Shown one piece after another: positions 37,697 to 47,132 of a stretch of DNA of 61,451 bases. Each line of letters begins with the position of its first letter. Positions within the stretch are counted from its first letter, which is position 1. Under the pieces are notes generated by a model. That model worked only from the letters and a program-made list of their open reading frames with translations, had not been told where the DNA came from and searched no databases. Source of the stretch: Rhodanobacter sp. FW104-R8. Its GTDB lineage: Bacteria > Pseudomonadota > Gammaproteobacteria > Xanthomonadales > Rhodanobacteraceae. Location of the stretch: contig NZ_LVJR01000005.1 in assembly GCF_001617365.1 (NCBI RefSeq), positions 1 to 61,451 on the forward strand, given 5' to 3'. A program made the position numbers and the translations under genes.

Positions 37697-38299
37697 ATGA
37701 TGCAACGCGTAGTCCTGGCCAGCAGCAACCGCGGCAAGCTCGCGGAGTTCAACGCGCTGCTCGCCGACTGCGGATTCGAGGTAGTTGCGCAATCGAGCCT
37801 GGGCATCGCGGACGCCGAGGAAACCGGCCTCAGCTTCGTCGAGAACGCGCTGCTCAAGGCGCGCCACGCCGCCCGCGCCAGCGGCCTGCCCGCGCTGGCC
37901 GACGACTCCGGGCTGTGCGTGGAACACCTGCACGGCGCGCCCGGCCTGTATTCGGCGCGCTACGCCGGTGGTCACGGCGACAGCGCGGCGAACAACTTGA
38001 AATTGCTGCACACGCTGGACGGCGTGCCGGCGGCGCAGCGCGGCGCGTTCTTCATCTGCACGCTGGCGTTGCTGCAGGATGCCGACGACCCGGCCCCGCT
38101 GATCGCCGAAGGCCGCTGGCACGGCCGTGTGCTCGACGCGCCGCGCGGCGAGAAGGGTTTCGGCTACGACCCGCTGTTCCTGCCGCGCGGCCAGACGCTC
38201 AGCGCGGCCGAACTCGAACCGACGCTGAAGAATCGCCTCAGCCACCGCGGCCAGGCGCTGATGCAGCTGCACGCGAGGCTGGCCGAACGCCGCCCATGA
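37697..38299 (+). CDS. rdgB: RdgB/HAM1 non-canonical purine NTP pyrophosphatase
   Basis: This 200-residue enzyme hydrolyses dITP, ITP and XTP to keep them out of nucleic acids. Family motifs: VVLASSNRGKLAEFNALL, ETGLSFVENALLKARHAA, ADDSGLCVEHLHGAPGLYSARYAG and GEKGFGYDPLFLP. It starts with two ATG codons at 37697. Its stop overlaps the hemW start by 4 bp (ATGA). Confidence 0.95.
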   Translation: MMQRVVLASSNRGKLAEFNALLADCGFEVVAQSSLGIADAEETGLSFVENALLKARHAARASGLPALADDSGLCVEHLHGAPGLYSARYAGGHGDSAANNLKLLHTLDGVPAAQRGAFFICTLALLQDADDPAPLIAEGRWHGRVLDAPRGEKGFGYDPLFLPRGQTLSAAELEPTLKNRLSHRGQALMQLHARLAERRP

Positions 38300-39492
38300 G
38301 CCTGACCGCGCCGCCGCTGTCGCTGTACATCCACATGCCGTGGTGCGTGAAGAAGTGCCCGTACTGCGACTTCAACTCGCACGGCCTGCGCAGCGAGCCG
38401 CCGCCCTACGCCGCCTACATCGACCACCTGCTGGCCGACCTCGACGCCGACCGCGCCGATTTCGCCGCCGCGCTGGAAGGCCGCCCGGGGATCAGCCGGC
38501 CTGTAAGCAGCCGGCCCTTAATCAGCGTGTTCTTCGGTGGCGGCACGCCGAGCCTGTTCGCGCCGGAGCTGATCGCGCGCCTGCTCGACGGCGTGCGCGA
38601 GCGGCTGCCGCTGGCCGACGACGCCGAGATCACCCTGGAGACCAACCCCGGCACGGTCGAGCACGGCCGCTTCGACGGCTACCTGGCCGCCGGTGTCAAC
38701 CGCATCTCGTTCGGCGTGCAGAGCTTCGACGACGACAAGCTGCGCCGGCTCGGCCGCATCCACTCGGCCGGCGAGGCCGAGGCGGCGGTGAAATCGGCGC
38801 AGGATGCCGGCTACGAAAACATCAACCTCGACCTGATGTACGCGCTGCCGCAGCAGAACCTGGACGGTGCGCTGGCCGACGTGGAGCGCGCCGTCGCGCT
38901 GGCGCCCACCCACATCTCGCACTACCAGCTGACGCTGGAGCCGAACACCGCGTTCGCCGCCAACCCGCCGCCGCTGCCCGACGACGACCATGCCTGGGCG
39001 ATGCAGGAAGCCTGCGAGGCGCGCCTTGCCGCCGCCGGCTACGGCCAGTACGAGATTTCCGCGTACGCGCAACCGGGCCGGCGCTGCGTGCACAACCTCA
39101 ACTACTGGCAGTTCGGCGACTACCTCGGCATCGGCGCCGGTGCGCACGGCAAGCTCAGCGACGCGGCCAGCGGCCAGGTGCACCGTCGCTGGAAGAGCCG
39201 CCACCCGCGCGCCTACCTGGAAGCGAACGGCGGCCCCGCCCGGATCGGCGGCGACCACGTGGTCGGCGCGGACGAATTGCCGTTCGAGTACATGCTCAAC
39301 GCACTGCGCCTGGTCGATGGCGTGCCGATGGCCGCGTTTGCCGAACGTACCGGGCTGCCGCCGGAACGCATCGCCGCCGCGCTGGCGGCGGCGCGCCGCC
39401 GCGGCTGGCTGCACGACGATCCGCAACGCCTGCACACCACCGCGCTGGGCCAGCGATTCCTCAACGATGTGATCGGCGTTTTTCTGGACTGA
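38296..39492 (+). CDS. hemW: HemW, radical SAM heme chaperone
   Basis: This 398-residue radical SAM protein has the 4Fe-4S motif CVKKCPYC (Cys17, 21, 24), SAM-binding GGGTPSLF, ETNPGTVE and the HemW-type C-terminal domain (HNLNYWQFGDYLGIGAGAHGK). HemW inserts heme into respiratory enzymes, which fits the nearby cyd genes. An extra stretch of about 10 residues (GISRPVSSRP) before the GGGTPS motif is not in E. coli HemW. It is coupled to rdgB by overlap. Confidence 0.92.
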   Translation: MSLTAPPLSLYIHMPWCVKKCPYCDFNSHGLRSEPPPYAAYIDHLLADLDADRADFAAALEGRPGISRPVSSRPLISVFFGGGTPSLFAPELIARLLDGVRERLPLADDAEITLETNPGTVEHGRFDGYLAAGVNRISFGVQSFDDDKLRRLGRIHSAGEAEAAVKSAQDAGYENINLDLMYALPQQNLDGALADVERAVALAPTHISHYQLTLEPNTAFAANPPPLPDDDHAWAMQEACEARLAAAGYGQYEISAYAQPGRRCVHNLNYWQFGDYLGIGAGAHGKLSDAASGQVHRRWKSRHPRAYLEANGGPARIGGDHVVGADELPFEYMLNALRLVDGVPMAAFAERTGLPPERIAAALAAARRRGWLHDDPQRLHTTALGQRFLNDVIGVFLD

Positions 39493-39582
39493 AAGCCGCG
39501 TCCCGGCCACCCGGCACCCGGATGGCATAGCCACGGCAACCGGCATAGACTTGCCGCACCGGGGGAATTCACAGGTTGATGC

Positions 39583-41874
39583 ATGGATGTCGGGCACGAT
39601 CGGCGTCAATCGTCTGCGCCGCAGCAGGGCGGACGCATTGGGAACGCGCGCTGGCCGGCGCGGGCGCAGCGCCTGCTGGAAGCCAGCTACCGCCTCTGCA
39701 TGGAGGGGTTGCAGGAGCCGCTGCGCCGTTGCCTGGGCGAATTCGAAAAGCAGCTTTTTGCGCTGGCCGAGCGAGCTCACCACGACGGCGAGCAACAGAC
39801 TTGCTTTGCCAGCCGGCAACGCCTGCTGCAGGGCCGCACCACCTTCGTGCAGCGTTTCATGGAAAGCCTCGCCGGCGAGTTCAACGGGATCGACAGCGTC
39901 AGGACCGCGCCGGCCGCGGCCGCCACCGGCGTGAAACCGTGGCAGGCACTGGCCCTGGTCGACCCCGGCGAGCAGGAAGTGTCGATGACCCTGGAGCAAC
40001 TGGGCGCCCGTGGCGAAGTGCGCCACAGCAGCGTGCTGTACGAACTGGGCCACCGGCTGGCGGTACTGGTCGGCGCGCCGCCGCTGGAAAGCCAGGCGCT
40101 GCCGCTGGGACCGCACGCGCTGGCGCAGGCCTGCAGCGAAGCCGGCGCCGAACTGGAACTGCCGCTGAAGCACCAGCTGCTGCTGCTGCAGCATTTCGAC
40201 CAGTGGGTGATCCAGGCGCTGGCGCCGCTGTACGACACCATCAACGCCCACCTGCAGGGCGACGGCATCCTGCCGCAACTGCGCAGCATTCCGATCCCGC
40301 GGCACCTCGGCAAGCGGACGCGCCCGGTCGCCGGCCGCGCTGAGGCCGCCGGCGAGCCGGCAACCGGCAGTACCGGCACGGTGCCGGGCGCCGGTTCGGC
40401 CGGCAGCCACGGCGCCCCGATCGAGGTGCTGGAATCCCTGCGCGACCTGCTGGCGCGGCAACGCGCCGGCCAGAGCGGCGTCAGCGGCCCGGCGGCCGGC
40501 CGCGCCGCCAGCGAGCAGGAACTGCAATCCGCGCTGGGCGCGCTGCAGCAGCACCTGGCCCAGGTCACCGACCAGGCCGGCCGCGAACTGCGCAGCGCGG
40601 CGCGGCTGCGCGAGGAACTGCTGGCCCAGCTCAACTTCGGCAAACCCGGCGACGCGCCGCGCACCCGGTTGAGCGACGAGCAGGGCGACAAGGTGGAACT
40701 GGTCGCGCGGCTGTTCGAGCAGCTCGGCCAGCAACTGCAGCAGGGCGGCAATGCCCACCAATTGCTCGGCGACCTGCAACTGCCGGTGCTGCGCATGGCG
40801 GTGACCGACCGCGGCTTTTTCGAGCAACGCGAACATCCGGCGCGCCGGCTGCTCGACACCGTGACCGCCGCGGCGAACGACTGGCTCGACGGCAGCGACG
40901 ACGAGAGCAACCGGCCGCTGGCGACCAAGCTCGAGCAACTGGTGGCCCGCGCCAGCCGGGAGCCGCCCAGCGCGGGCCTGTACACCACGCTGCTGGCCGA
41001 CATCGAGCATCACCTGGCCCTGCTCACGCGCAAGGCACAGGCCGCCGAACGGCGCCACGTGGAGGCGGCGCAGGGGCGCGAGCGGCTGGACCAGGCTCGC
41101 CACCGCGCCGGCGAACTGATGGCCGAACGCTTCGCGCAGTCGCCGCCGCGCGGCCTGCTGCGCGCCCTGCTCGATCGCGCCTGGTCCGACGTGCTGGCGC
41201 TGACCCTGTTGCGGCACGGCGAGGACAGCGAGGCGTTTCGCGCACAACTGGCGATCACCGACCAGTTGCTCGGCCGCCTGCCGACGGGTGACCGCCTGCG
41301 GCTGCAGGTGGACGTGGAGTCCGGCCTGCAGCAGATCGGCATGCACGCCGAGGAAGCGGTCCAGGTGGCGCAGCGGCTGCTCGGCGCGGGCAAGCCCGAC
41401 CCTACCGCGGAACTGCCCAGCGCCACGGATCTTGCGCTGCGCCTGAAGCAGCACCAGCGGCTGGGCGAGCAGCAAGCCGGGCATGAGCCGGTCGCCGCCG
41501 CCGCCGCGGGCGCAGCACCGGCGGCCGCGGCGGCCGACCCGCGCGAGCAGCGCATCGAACAGCACCTGCGCGAGCTGCCGTTCGGCAGCTGGTTCGAGTT
41601 CGTCGACCCGGTCACCGGGCAGATCGCCCGGCGCAAGCTGGCCTGGCATTCGCCGATGTCCGGGCGCTGCCTGCTGGTCAGCCGGCGCGGCCAGCGCGGC
41701 GAGGAGATGACCCTGGCCCAACTGGCCCATGAAGTGGCCAGCGGCCGCGCCTGCGAGGTGCCCGCGCAGTCGGAGAGCCTGCTCGACCGCGCCTGGCGCA
41801 GCCTCACCGGCAGCCTGCGCCAGCCGCCCGCCACCCGGCGCCCTCCTGCCCCGACGGAGCTCCCGCGCCGATGA
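39583..41874 (+). CDS. DUF1631 family protein
   Basis: This 763-residue, largely helical cytoplasmic protein matches the DUF1631 pattern: an N-terminal LQEPLRRCLGEFEKQLFALAERA region, an Ala/Gly-rich linker around residue 250-310, a central ELVARLFEQLGQQL and PVLRMAVTDRGFFEQREHPARRLLDT block, and a C-terminal RelE-like or PilZ-linked basic domain (LPFGSWFEFVDPVTGQIARRKLAW). Homologues are often annotated as thymidine phosphorylase without support. It overlaps the PilZ gene by 4 bp, suggesting joint function in c-di-GMP-related signalling (inference). Confidence 0.82.
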   Translation: MDVGHDRRQSSAPQQGGRIGNARWPARAQRLLEASYRLCMEGLQEPLRRCLGEFEKQLFALAERAHHDGEQQTCFASRQRLLQGRTTFVQRFMESLAGEFNGIDSVRTAPAAAATGVKPWQALALVDPGEQEVSMTLEQLGARGEVRHSSVLYELGHRLAVLVGAPPLESQALPLGPHALAQACSEAGAELELPLKHQLLLLQHFDQWVIQALAPLYDTINAHLQGDGILPQLRSIPIPRHLGKRTRPVAGRAEAAGEPATGSTGTVPGAGSAGSHGAPIEVLESLRDLLARQRAGQSGVSGPAAGRAASEQELQSALGALQQHLAQVTDQAGRELRSAARLREELLAQLNFGKPGDAPRTRLSDEQGDKVELVARLFEQLGQQLQQGGNAHQLLGDLQLPVLRMAVTDRGFFEQREHPARRLLDTVTAAANDWLDGSDDESNRPLATKLEQLVARASREPPSAGLYTTLLADIEHHLALLTRKAQAAERRHVEAAQGRERLDQARHRAGELMAERFAQSPPRGLLRALLDRAWSDVLALTLLRHGEDSEAFRAQLAITDQLLGRLPTGDRLRLQVDVESGLQQIGMHAEEAVQVAQRLLGAGKPDPTAELPSATDLALRLKQHQRLGEQQAGHEPVAAAAAGAAPAAAAADPREQRIEQHLRELPFGSWFEFVDPVTGQIARRKLAWHSPMSGRCLLVSRRGQRGEEMTLAQLAHEVASGRACEVPAQSESLLDRAWRSLTGSLRQPPATRRPPAPTELPRR

Positions 41875-42221
41875 ACGACGCCTTCAACCAGCGCCGCGCC
41901 GAGCGCAAGCGCACCACCGTCAACGCCATCGTCACCGACGCGATCAGTGGCCTGCCGATCGGCCACCTGGGCAACCTCTCCAGCACCGGCATGCTGCTGA
42001 TCGGCGCGCAGGCGCCGCGCAGCGAAGCGCTGTACCAGGTCAGCATGACGCTGCCCGGTTCGGAGCGGATGCTGGCCCAGTCGCAGCCGATCGAAGTCGG
42101 CATCCAGGAACAGTGGCACGAGTCCGCCGCCAGTTCAGGACAGGTCTGGGCCGGCTACCGCATCGTGGCGATCACCGACGCCGACGCCGCCCGGATCGAG
42201 AGCTGGCTGGCGCAGGACTGA
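41871..42221 (+). CDS. PilZ domain protein
   Basis: This 116-residue single PilZ domain carries both c-di-GMP-binding elements: the basic N-terminal motif (RRAERKR, matching RxxxR) and a NLSSTG box (D/NxSxxG) about 26 residues later. It is a probable c-di-GMP receptor. Translation is coupled to the DUF1631 gene (ATGA). It has no extra domains, so it would act by protein contact. Confidence 0.9.
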   Translation: MNDAFNQRRAERKRTTVNAIVTDAISGLPIGHLGNLSSTGMLLIGAQAPRSEALYQVSMTLPGSERMLAQSQPIEVGIQEQWHESAASSGQVWAGYRIVAITDADAARIESWLAQD

Positions 42222-42397
42222 CCCCGCGCCGGCGCGCTGCCCGCTGGCGGCCGCCGCACGTACGCGCCATCATGGGCGCCTGCTTCCCCTTCCCCAGTTC
42301 ACCACGGGCTGTACCGGCCCTGCGCGCATGCGGCCCCAGCGGCCGCGACAGGCGCATGCGACCCGGCAACAGGATGGCCCGCCGCCGAGGAGTCACC

Positions 42398-43714
42398 ATG
42401 CACGACCAACCCGCCTCGCTGTACCCGCACCACCTGGCCATCCTGCGCGAACGCGCCGACAAGGCTCTGGCGCTGGGCGGTTTCGACCATCTGCTGGTCG
42501 CCGCCGGCGCGCCGCTGCGCAAGTTCCTCGACGACCAGGATTGCCCGTTCGTCGCAAGCCCGCACTTCAGGCACTGGCTGCCGCTGACCGACACGCCGGG
42601 CAGCTGGATCGCCTACACCCCGGGGGCGAAGCCGAAGCTGGTGTTCGTGCAGCCGCGCGACTACTGGCACGTGGTGCCGGAAGCGCCGCACGGCTACTGG
42701 GTCGAGCACTTCGACATCGTCATCGTGCGCAGCGCGGCGGAAGCCGTCGCGCAACTGCCGGGCGGCAAGCGAGCGGTAATCGCGCCAGCCTGCCCCGGCA
42801 TCGACGGCGTGGAAATCAACAACCCGCAGCAGGTACTTGACTATCTGCATTGGTACCGCTCGTACAAGACCCCGTACGAACTGGCGCTGATGCGCGAAGC
42901 CAGCCGCATCGGCGCCCGCGCGCACCGCGCCGCCGAGGCCGCATTCCGCGCCGGCGAGAGCGAGCTCGGCATCCACCTGGCCTACCTCGCCGCGGCAAGG
43001 CAGATCGACGCCGAACTGCCCTACGCCAGCATCGTGGCCTTGAACGAGCACGGCGCGGTGCTGCACTACACGAACTTCGACCGCACGCCGCCGGCGAAGA
43101 GCCGCTCGTTCCTGATCGACGCCGGCGCCAGCGCCGCCGGCTACGCCAGCGACATCACCCGCACCCATGCATCGCCGCAGTCGCGCGAGTTTCAGGCCTT
43201 GATCGATAGCATGGAAACGGCGCAGCTCGGCTACGTGGCGAAGGTGCGTGCCGGGCAGAGCTACCCCGAGCTGCACATCCACGCCCACCACGTGCTGGCC
43301 GGCGTGCTGCGCGAGCACGGTTTCGTCCGCATGAGCGCGGAGAGCGCGGTGGCTTCCGGCGTTACCTCGGCGTTCTTCCCCCACGGCCTCGGCCACCCGA
43401 TCGGCCTGCAGGTGCACGACGTCGCCGGCTTCCAGCAGAGCGAGCGCGGCGGCAGCATCGCGCGCCCGGACGGCCACCCCTACCTGCGCATGACCCGCGT
43501 GCTGGAACCGGGGATGGCGGTGACGATCGAGCCCGGCCTGTACTTCATCGACATGCTGCTGGCCGAACTGCGCGACAAGCCGGTCGCCGCCGACATCGAC
43601 TGGGCAAAGGTCGACGCGTTCCGCCAGTACGGCGGCATCCGCATCGAGGACGACGTGGTGTGCACCGACGGCGCGCCGGAAAACCTCACGCGCGACGCGT
43701 TCGCGCTGACTTGA
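42398..43714 (+). CDS. pepQ: Xaa-Pro dipeptidase (PepQ)
   Basis: This 438-residue M24B metallopeptidase cleaves Xaa-Pro dipeptides. The dinuclear metal ligands are present: FLIDAGASAAGYASDITRT (two Asp), HGLGHPIGLQVHD (His), VTIEPGLYF (Glu) and GIRIEDDVV (Glu). E. coli PepQ is 443 residues. A good GCCGAGGAG ribosome-binding site precedes ATG 42398. It is a stand-alone gene upstream of the cyd operon; a 176-bp gap without coding sequence separates it from the PilZ gene. Confidence 0.93.
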   Translation: MHDQPASLYPHHLAILRERADKALALGGFDHLLVAAGAPLRKFLDDQDCPFVASPHFRHWLPLTDTPGSWIAYTPGAKPKLVFVQPRDYWHVVPEAPHGYWVEHFDIVIVRSAAEAVAQLPGGKRAVIAPACPGIDGVEINNPQQVLDYLHWYRSYKTPYELALMREASRIGARAHRAAEAAFRAGESELGIHLAYLAAARQIDAELPYASIVALNEHGAVLHYTNFDRTPPAKSRSFLIDAGASAAGYASDITRTHASPQSREFQALIDSMETAQLGYVAKVRAGQSYPELHIHAHHVLAGVLREHGFVRMSAESAVASGVTSAFFPHGLGHPIGLQVHDVAGFQQSERGGSIARPDGHPYLRMTRVLEPGMAVTIEPGLYFIDMLLAELRDKPVAADIDWAKVDAFRQYGGIRIEDDVVCTDGAPENLTRDAFALT

Positions 43715-43745
43715 GCCGCACCGGAGCCGCACTCGGCAACTTTTG

Positions 43746-43775
43746 CGAGAGCGACTTCAGTCGCGATGCCCTTTT
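43746..43775. repeat. Degenerate REP-like element before cydP
   Basis: GAGAGCGACTTCAGTCGCGATGC contains the inverted repeat GCGAC-TTCA-GTCGC and resembles the left arm of the GTAGGAGCG-type palindromes at 46868 and 55803. The rest of the 208-bp gap between pepQ and cydP shows only a possible -10 (TATGCT near 43888). Confidence 0.5.
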
Positions 43776-43922
43776 CGCTTCGTTGCTGGTACGGAGCGAA
43801 GAGCCATCGTGGCCGAGGCCGCCTCGCACGAACCCGGCGAGCCGCCGCTGCGACATTCGTCCACGCTGCGCCCACATCCGCACGGCGTATGCTGACGGGC
43901 AGGCAATGCACGGATCCGTCGC

Positions 43923-44153
43923 ATGTCCGGCCCCGATATTTCCAGCGCTCCGCCCGAAACCCCCGCACCGCCGCCACGCCCGTTGCGGCGGCTGACGCTC
44001 GAACTGTTCAGCATCATCGCGCTGAAGATCGCGGCGCTCACCCTGATCTGGTGGGTGGTGTTCGCGCCGCAGGCGAAACCCGACACCAGCCCGGGCGCCA
44101 TAGCGCAGCGGCTGGCCCCCGCCGTTCCCGCGTCGCCGGAAGCCCGCCCATGA
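43923..44153 (+). CDS. cydP: CydP, small subunit associated with cytochrome bd oxidase
   Basis: This 76-residue protein has a Pro-rich cytoplasmic N-terminus, one TM helix (about residues 28-48, LFSIIALKIAALTLIWWVVF) and a Pro/Ala tail. Position and shape match CydP, the small protein encoded directly before cydAB in beta- and gammaproteobacteria. It overlaps cydA by 4 bp. Its precise role in oxidase assembly or stability is not established from sequence. Confidence 0.82.
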   Translation: MSGPDISSAPPETPAPPPRPLRRLTLELFSIIALKIAALTLIWWVVFAPQAKPDTSPGAIAQRLAPAVPASPEARP

Positions 44154-45721
44154 TCATCATCGACGCCGATGTCGTCACGCTGTCGCGCCTGCAGTTCGCG
44201 CTGACCGCGCTGTACCACTTCCTGTTCGTGCCGCTGACGCTGGGCCTGGTGTGGATCCTCGCCATCATGGAGAGCGTCTACGTGATGACCGGGCGCGAGG
44301 TGTGGAAGCGCATGGTGCAGTTCTGGGGCGTGCTGTTCGGCATCAACTTCGCGATGGGCGTGGCCACCGGGGTGACCATGGAATTCCAGTTCGGCATGAA
44401 CTGGGCGTACTACTCGCACTACGTGGGCGACATCTTCGGCGCGCCGCTGGCGATCGAGGGGCTGATGGCGTTCTTCCTGGAGGCCACCCTGGTCGGCGTG
44501 TTCTTCATGGGCTGGGAGCGCATCTCGCGCATCAAGCACCTGCTGGTGACCTGGTTCCTGGCGCTGGGCACCAGCCTGTCGGCGCTGTGGATCCTGATCG
44601 CCAACGCGTGGATGCAGAACCCGGTCGGCGCCGCGTTCAACCCGCAGACCATGCGCATGGAGGTGACCTCGTTCTCCGCGGTGCTGTTCAACCCGGTGGC
44701 GCAGGACAAGTTCGTGCACACGGTGAGCGCCGGCTACGTGCTGGGCTCGATGTTCGTGCTGTCGATCAGCGCGTGGTACCTGCTGCGCGGGCGCAATATC
44801 GATTTCGCCCGGCGCTCGATGACGGTGGCGGCCAGCTTCGGGCTGGCGGCGGCGCTGTCGGTGGTGGTGCTGGGCGACGAGTCCGGCTACAGCGTGTCGC
44901 TGAACCAGAAGATGAAGATGGCCTCGATCGAGGCGATGTGGGAGACCGAGCCGGCGCCGGCCCCGTTCACCCTGTTCGGCCTGCCCGACGTGGCGCGGCG
45001 CACCACCCATTACGCGCTGAAGATCCCGTGGGTGATGGGGCTGATCGGCACCCGCTCGCTCGACCGGACGATGCCGGGCATCAACGAACTGGTGGACGAT
45101 GCGAAGGGACGGATCGGCAACGGCATCCAGGCCTACGACGCGATGCTGATGCTGCGCCGGGACAAGGACGACGCGCAGGCGAAGGCCACCCTGGCCGCCC
45201 ACGACCGGGACCTCGGCTACGCGCTGCTGCTGAAGCAGTACGTCGACGATCCGCGCCGGGCCACGCCGGCGGACATCCAGAAGGCCGCCGACAGCACCAT
45301 CCCGAACGTGCCGGTGCTGTTCTGGGCGTTCCGCATCATGGTGGCCTGCGGTTTCTATTTCATCGCGCTGTTCGCGTTCTCGTTCTGGAAGGCCAGCACG
45401 CGCACGCTGGACAGCCAGCGCTGGTACCTGCGCCTGGCGCTGTGGAGCCTGCCGCTGCCGTGGCTCGCCATCGAACTGGGCTGGATCGTGGCCGAGTACG
45501 GCCGCCAGCCGTGGGCGATCGAGGGCGTGCTGCCCACCGCGCTGGGCGTGTCGGCGGTGAGCACGGGCCAGATCCTCACCTCGCTCGGCGGCTTCGTGCT
45601 GTTCTACACCGCGCTGGCGGTGGTCGACGTGGTGCTGATGCTGAAGTTCGCGCGCAAGGGGCCGGACGGGCTGGGCATCTGGCCGCCGGCGATCGCCGCC
45701 ATCCCCTCCGACCGGCCCTGA
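44150..45721 (+). CDS. cydA: Cytochrome bd ubiquinol oxidase subunit I
   Basis: This 523-residue multi-pass subunit I has the heme ligands: His23 for b595 ([19 protein letters not shown]), the His in [17 protein letters not shown] for b558 and Met in [12 protein letters not shown]. The periplasmic Q loop is the long form as in E. coli (from [15 protein letters not shown] to [11 protein letters not shown]). It oxidises quinol and reduces oxygen with high affinity. It is translationally coupled to cydP and followed by cydB after 10 bp. Confidence 0.97.
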   Translation: MIIIDADVVTLSRLQFALTALYHFLFVPLTLGLVWILAIMESVYVMTGREVWKRMVQFWGVLFGINFAMGVATGVTMEFQFGMNWAYYSHYVGDIFGAPLAIEGLMAFFLEATLVGVFFMGWERISRIKHLLVTWFLALGTSLSALWILIANAWMQNPVGAAFNPQTMRMEVTSFSAVLFNPVAQDKFVHTVSAGYVLGSMFVLSISAWYLLRGRNIDFARRSMTVAASFGLAAALSVVVLGDESGYSVSLNQKMKMASIEAMWETEPAPAPFTLFGLPDVARRTTHYALKIPWVMGLIGTRSLDRTMPGINELVDDAKGRIGNGIQAYDAMLMLRRDKDDAQAKATLAAHDRDLGYALLLKQYVDDPRRATPADIQKAADSTIPNVPVLFWAFRIMVACGFYFIALFAFSFWKASTRTLDSQRWYLRLALWSLPLPWLAIELGWIVAEYGRQPWAIEGVLPTALGVSAVSTGQILTSLGGFVLFYTALAVVDVVLMLKFARKGPDGLGIWPPAIAAIPSDRP

Positions 45722-45731
45722 GGAGACCACC

Positions 45732-46862
45732 ATGCTCGACTACGCCACGCTGCGGGTGATCTGGTGGGCCCTGCTCGGCACGCTGCTGATCGGTTTCGCG
45801 ATCATGGACGGCTTCGACTTCGGCGTCGCCGGCCTGTTGAAAGTGCTCGGCCGCGACAACGAGGAACGGCAGGTGCTGCTGGAAGGCATCGAGCCGACCT
45901 GGGAGGGCAACCAGGTGTGGTTCATCCTGGCGGCCGGCGCCACCTTCGCGGCATGGCCGATGCTCTACGCGGTGGCGTTCTCCGGCATGTACCTGGCGAT
46001 CGCGCTGGTGCTGCTGGCGCTGATCCTGCGCCCGGTCGGCTTCAACTTCCGCGGCAAGATCCACGATCCGCGCTGGGCCTCGCTGTGGGACTGGGTGCTG
46101 ACCGGCTCCGGGCTGGTGGTGATGCTGGTGGCCGGCGTCGCGTTCGGCAACCTGTTCCTGGGCCTGCCGTTCCGCTTCGACGACGACCTGCGCATGGGCT
46201 GGCACGGCGGCTTCCTCGACCTGCTGCACCCGTTCGCGCTGCTGTGCGGGCTGGTCTCGCTGGGCATGCTGCTGGCGCACGGCGCCTGCTTCGCCGCGCT
46301 GAAGGCCGATCACGCGATCGCCGCGCGCGCGGTGGCGATCGCGCGCTGGACGACGCTGGCGTTTGCCGTGCTGTACGTGCTGGCCGGCGTGTGGCTGGCC
46401 TGGGGCATCCCCGGCTACGCGATCAGCGGCCCGGCGGCAACCGCGGGCGTGTCCAATCCGCTGTACAAGCAGGTCGCGGTGGGCGGCAGCTGGTTTGCCG
46501 GCTACATGCAGTACCCGTGGTTCTGGGCCGCGCCGCTGCTGGCGCTGGCCGCGGCGGTCGGCGTGCAGGCGCTGGTCGGCCGGCGCAGCGTGGCCGGCTT
46601 CATCGCGAGCAGCCTGATGGTGGGCGGCACGATCGCCTCGGCCGGCTTCGCGCTGTTCCCGTTCCTGCTGCCGTCCAGCCTCGATCCGCGCTCCAGCCTC
46701 ACCGTGTGGGACGCCTCGTCGAGCCACGGCACGCTGCGACTGATGCTGGTGGTCACCCTCGCGCTGCTGCCGGTCGTGATCCTCTACACCGGCTGGGTGT
46801 ACCGGGTGATGCGCGGGCGGATCACGCTGGAGCAGGTGCGCAAGGCGCACGGCGGTTATTGA
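45732..46862 (+). CDS. cydB: Cytochrome bd ubiquinol oxidase subunit II
   Basis: This 376-residue, eight- to nine-helix subunit II has the family N-terminus ([28 protein letters not shown]), the conserved [14 protein letters not shown] and [22 protein letters not shown]. It forms the heterodimer with CydA. A GGAGACCACC ribosome-binding site precedes the ATG 10 bp after cydA. A REP-type palindrome separates it from cydX. Confidence 0.97.
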   Translation: MLDYATLRVIWWALLGTLLIGFAIMDGFDFGVAGLLKVLGRDNEERQVLLEGIEPTWEGNQVWFILAAGATFAAWPMLYAVAFSGMYLAIALVLLALILRPVGFNFRGKIHDPRWASLWDWVLTGSGLVVMLVAGVAFGNLFLGLPFRFDDDLRMGWHGGFLDLLHPFALLCGLVSLGMLLAHGACFAALKADHAIAARAVAIARWTTLAFAVLYVLAGVWLAWGIPGYAISGPAATAGVSNPLYKQVAVGGSWFAGYMQYPWFWAAPLLALAAAVGVQALVGRRSVAGFIASSLMVGGTIASAGFALFPFLLPSSLDPRSSLTVWDASSSHGTLRLMLVVTLALLPVVILYTGWVYRVMRGRITLEQVRKAHGGY

Positions 46863-46867
46863 ATGTT

Positions 46868-46941
46868 GTAGGAGCGCACCCCGTGCGCGATGCCCTGATG
46901 TTCATTGCGCGAAGAGCATCGCGCACAGGGTGCGTTCCTAC
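46868..46941. repeat. REP-type palindrome (GTAGGAGCGCACC family) between cydB and cydX
   Basis: A 74-bp imperfect palindrome begins GTAGGAGCGCACCCCGTGCGCGATG and ends with the near-complement CATCGCGCACAGGGTGCGTTCCTAC. The same family is at 55803-55868 and, with only the right arm well kept, at 59606-59649. It would form a strong RNA hairpin in the cyd transcript. Confidence 0.88.
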
Positions 46942-46981
46942 GGGACACGCGGCGTTTTACGCGCATACGAGGTAAGCAGAC

Positions 46982-47122
46982 ATGTGGTATTTCTCATGGA
47001 TCCTCGGGCTGGGCCTGGCCTGCGCCTTCGCGATCCTCAATGCGATGTGGTACGAGGTGCACGCCGCCGACGAGGCGAACCGACTGCGCGAGGATTCCGA
47101 ACTGCCGGACGAACTGACCTAG
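46982..47122 (+). CDS. cydX: CydX, small subunit of cytochrome bd oxidase
   Basis: This 46-residue single-TM protein begins MWYFSWILGLGLACAFAILN, nearly the E. coli CydX N-terminus, with the conserved Glu after the helix (WYEVHAADEAN) and an acidic tail. CydX is needed for stable active bd oxidase. A GAGGTAAG ribosome-binding site lies just upstream. It is 119 bp behind cydB rather than the usual few bases because of the REP element. Confidence 0.93.
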   Translation: MWYFSWILGLGLACAFAILNAMWYEVHAADEANRLREDSELPDELT

Positions 47123-47132
47123 CGCCGCTGAC

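Noticed and set aside
38518..41730. 1070-codon minus-strand frame opposite hemW and the DUF1631 gene
   Set aside because: It is a GC-driven shadow frame, compositionally Arg/Gln/His-rich, covering two well-supported genes on the other strand.
42222..42397. Possible small gene between the PilZ gene and pepQ
   Set aside because: The 176-bp gap has no frame with a credible start, ribosome-binding site and codon use.
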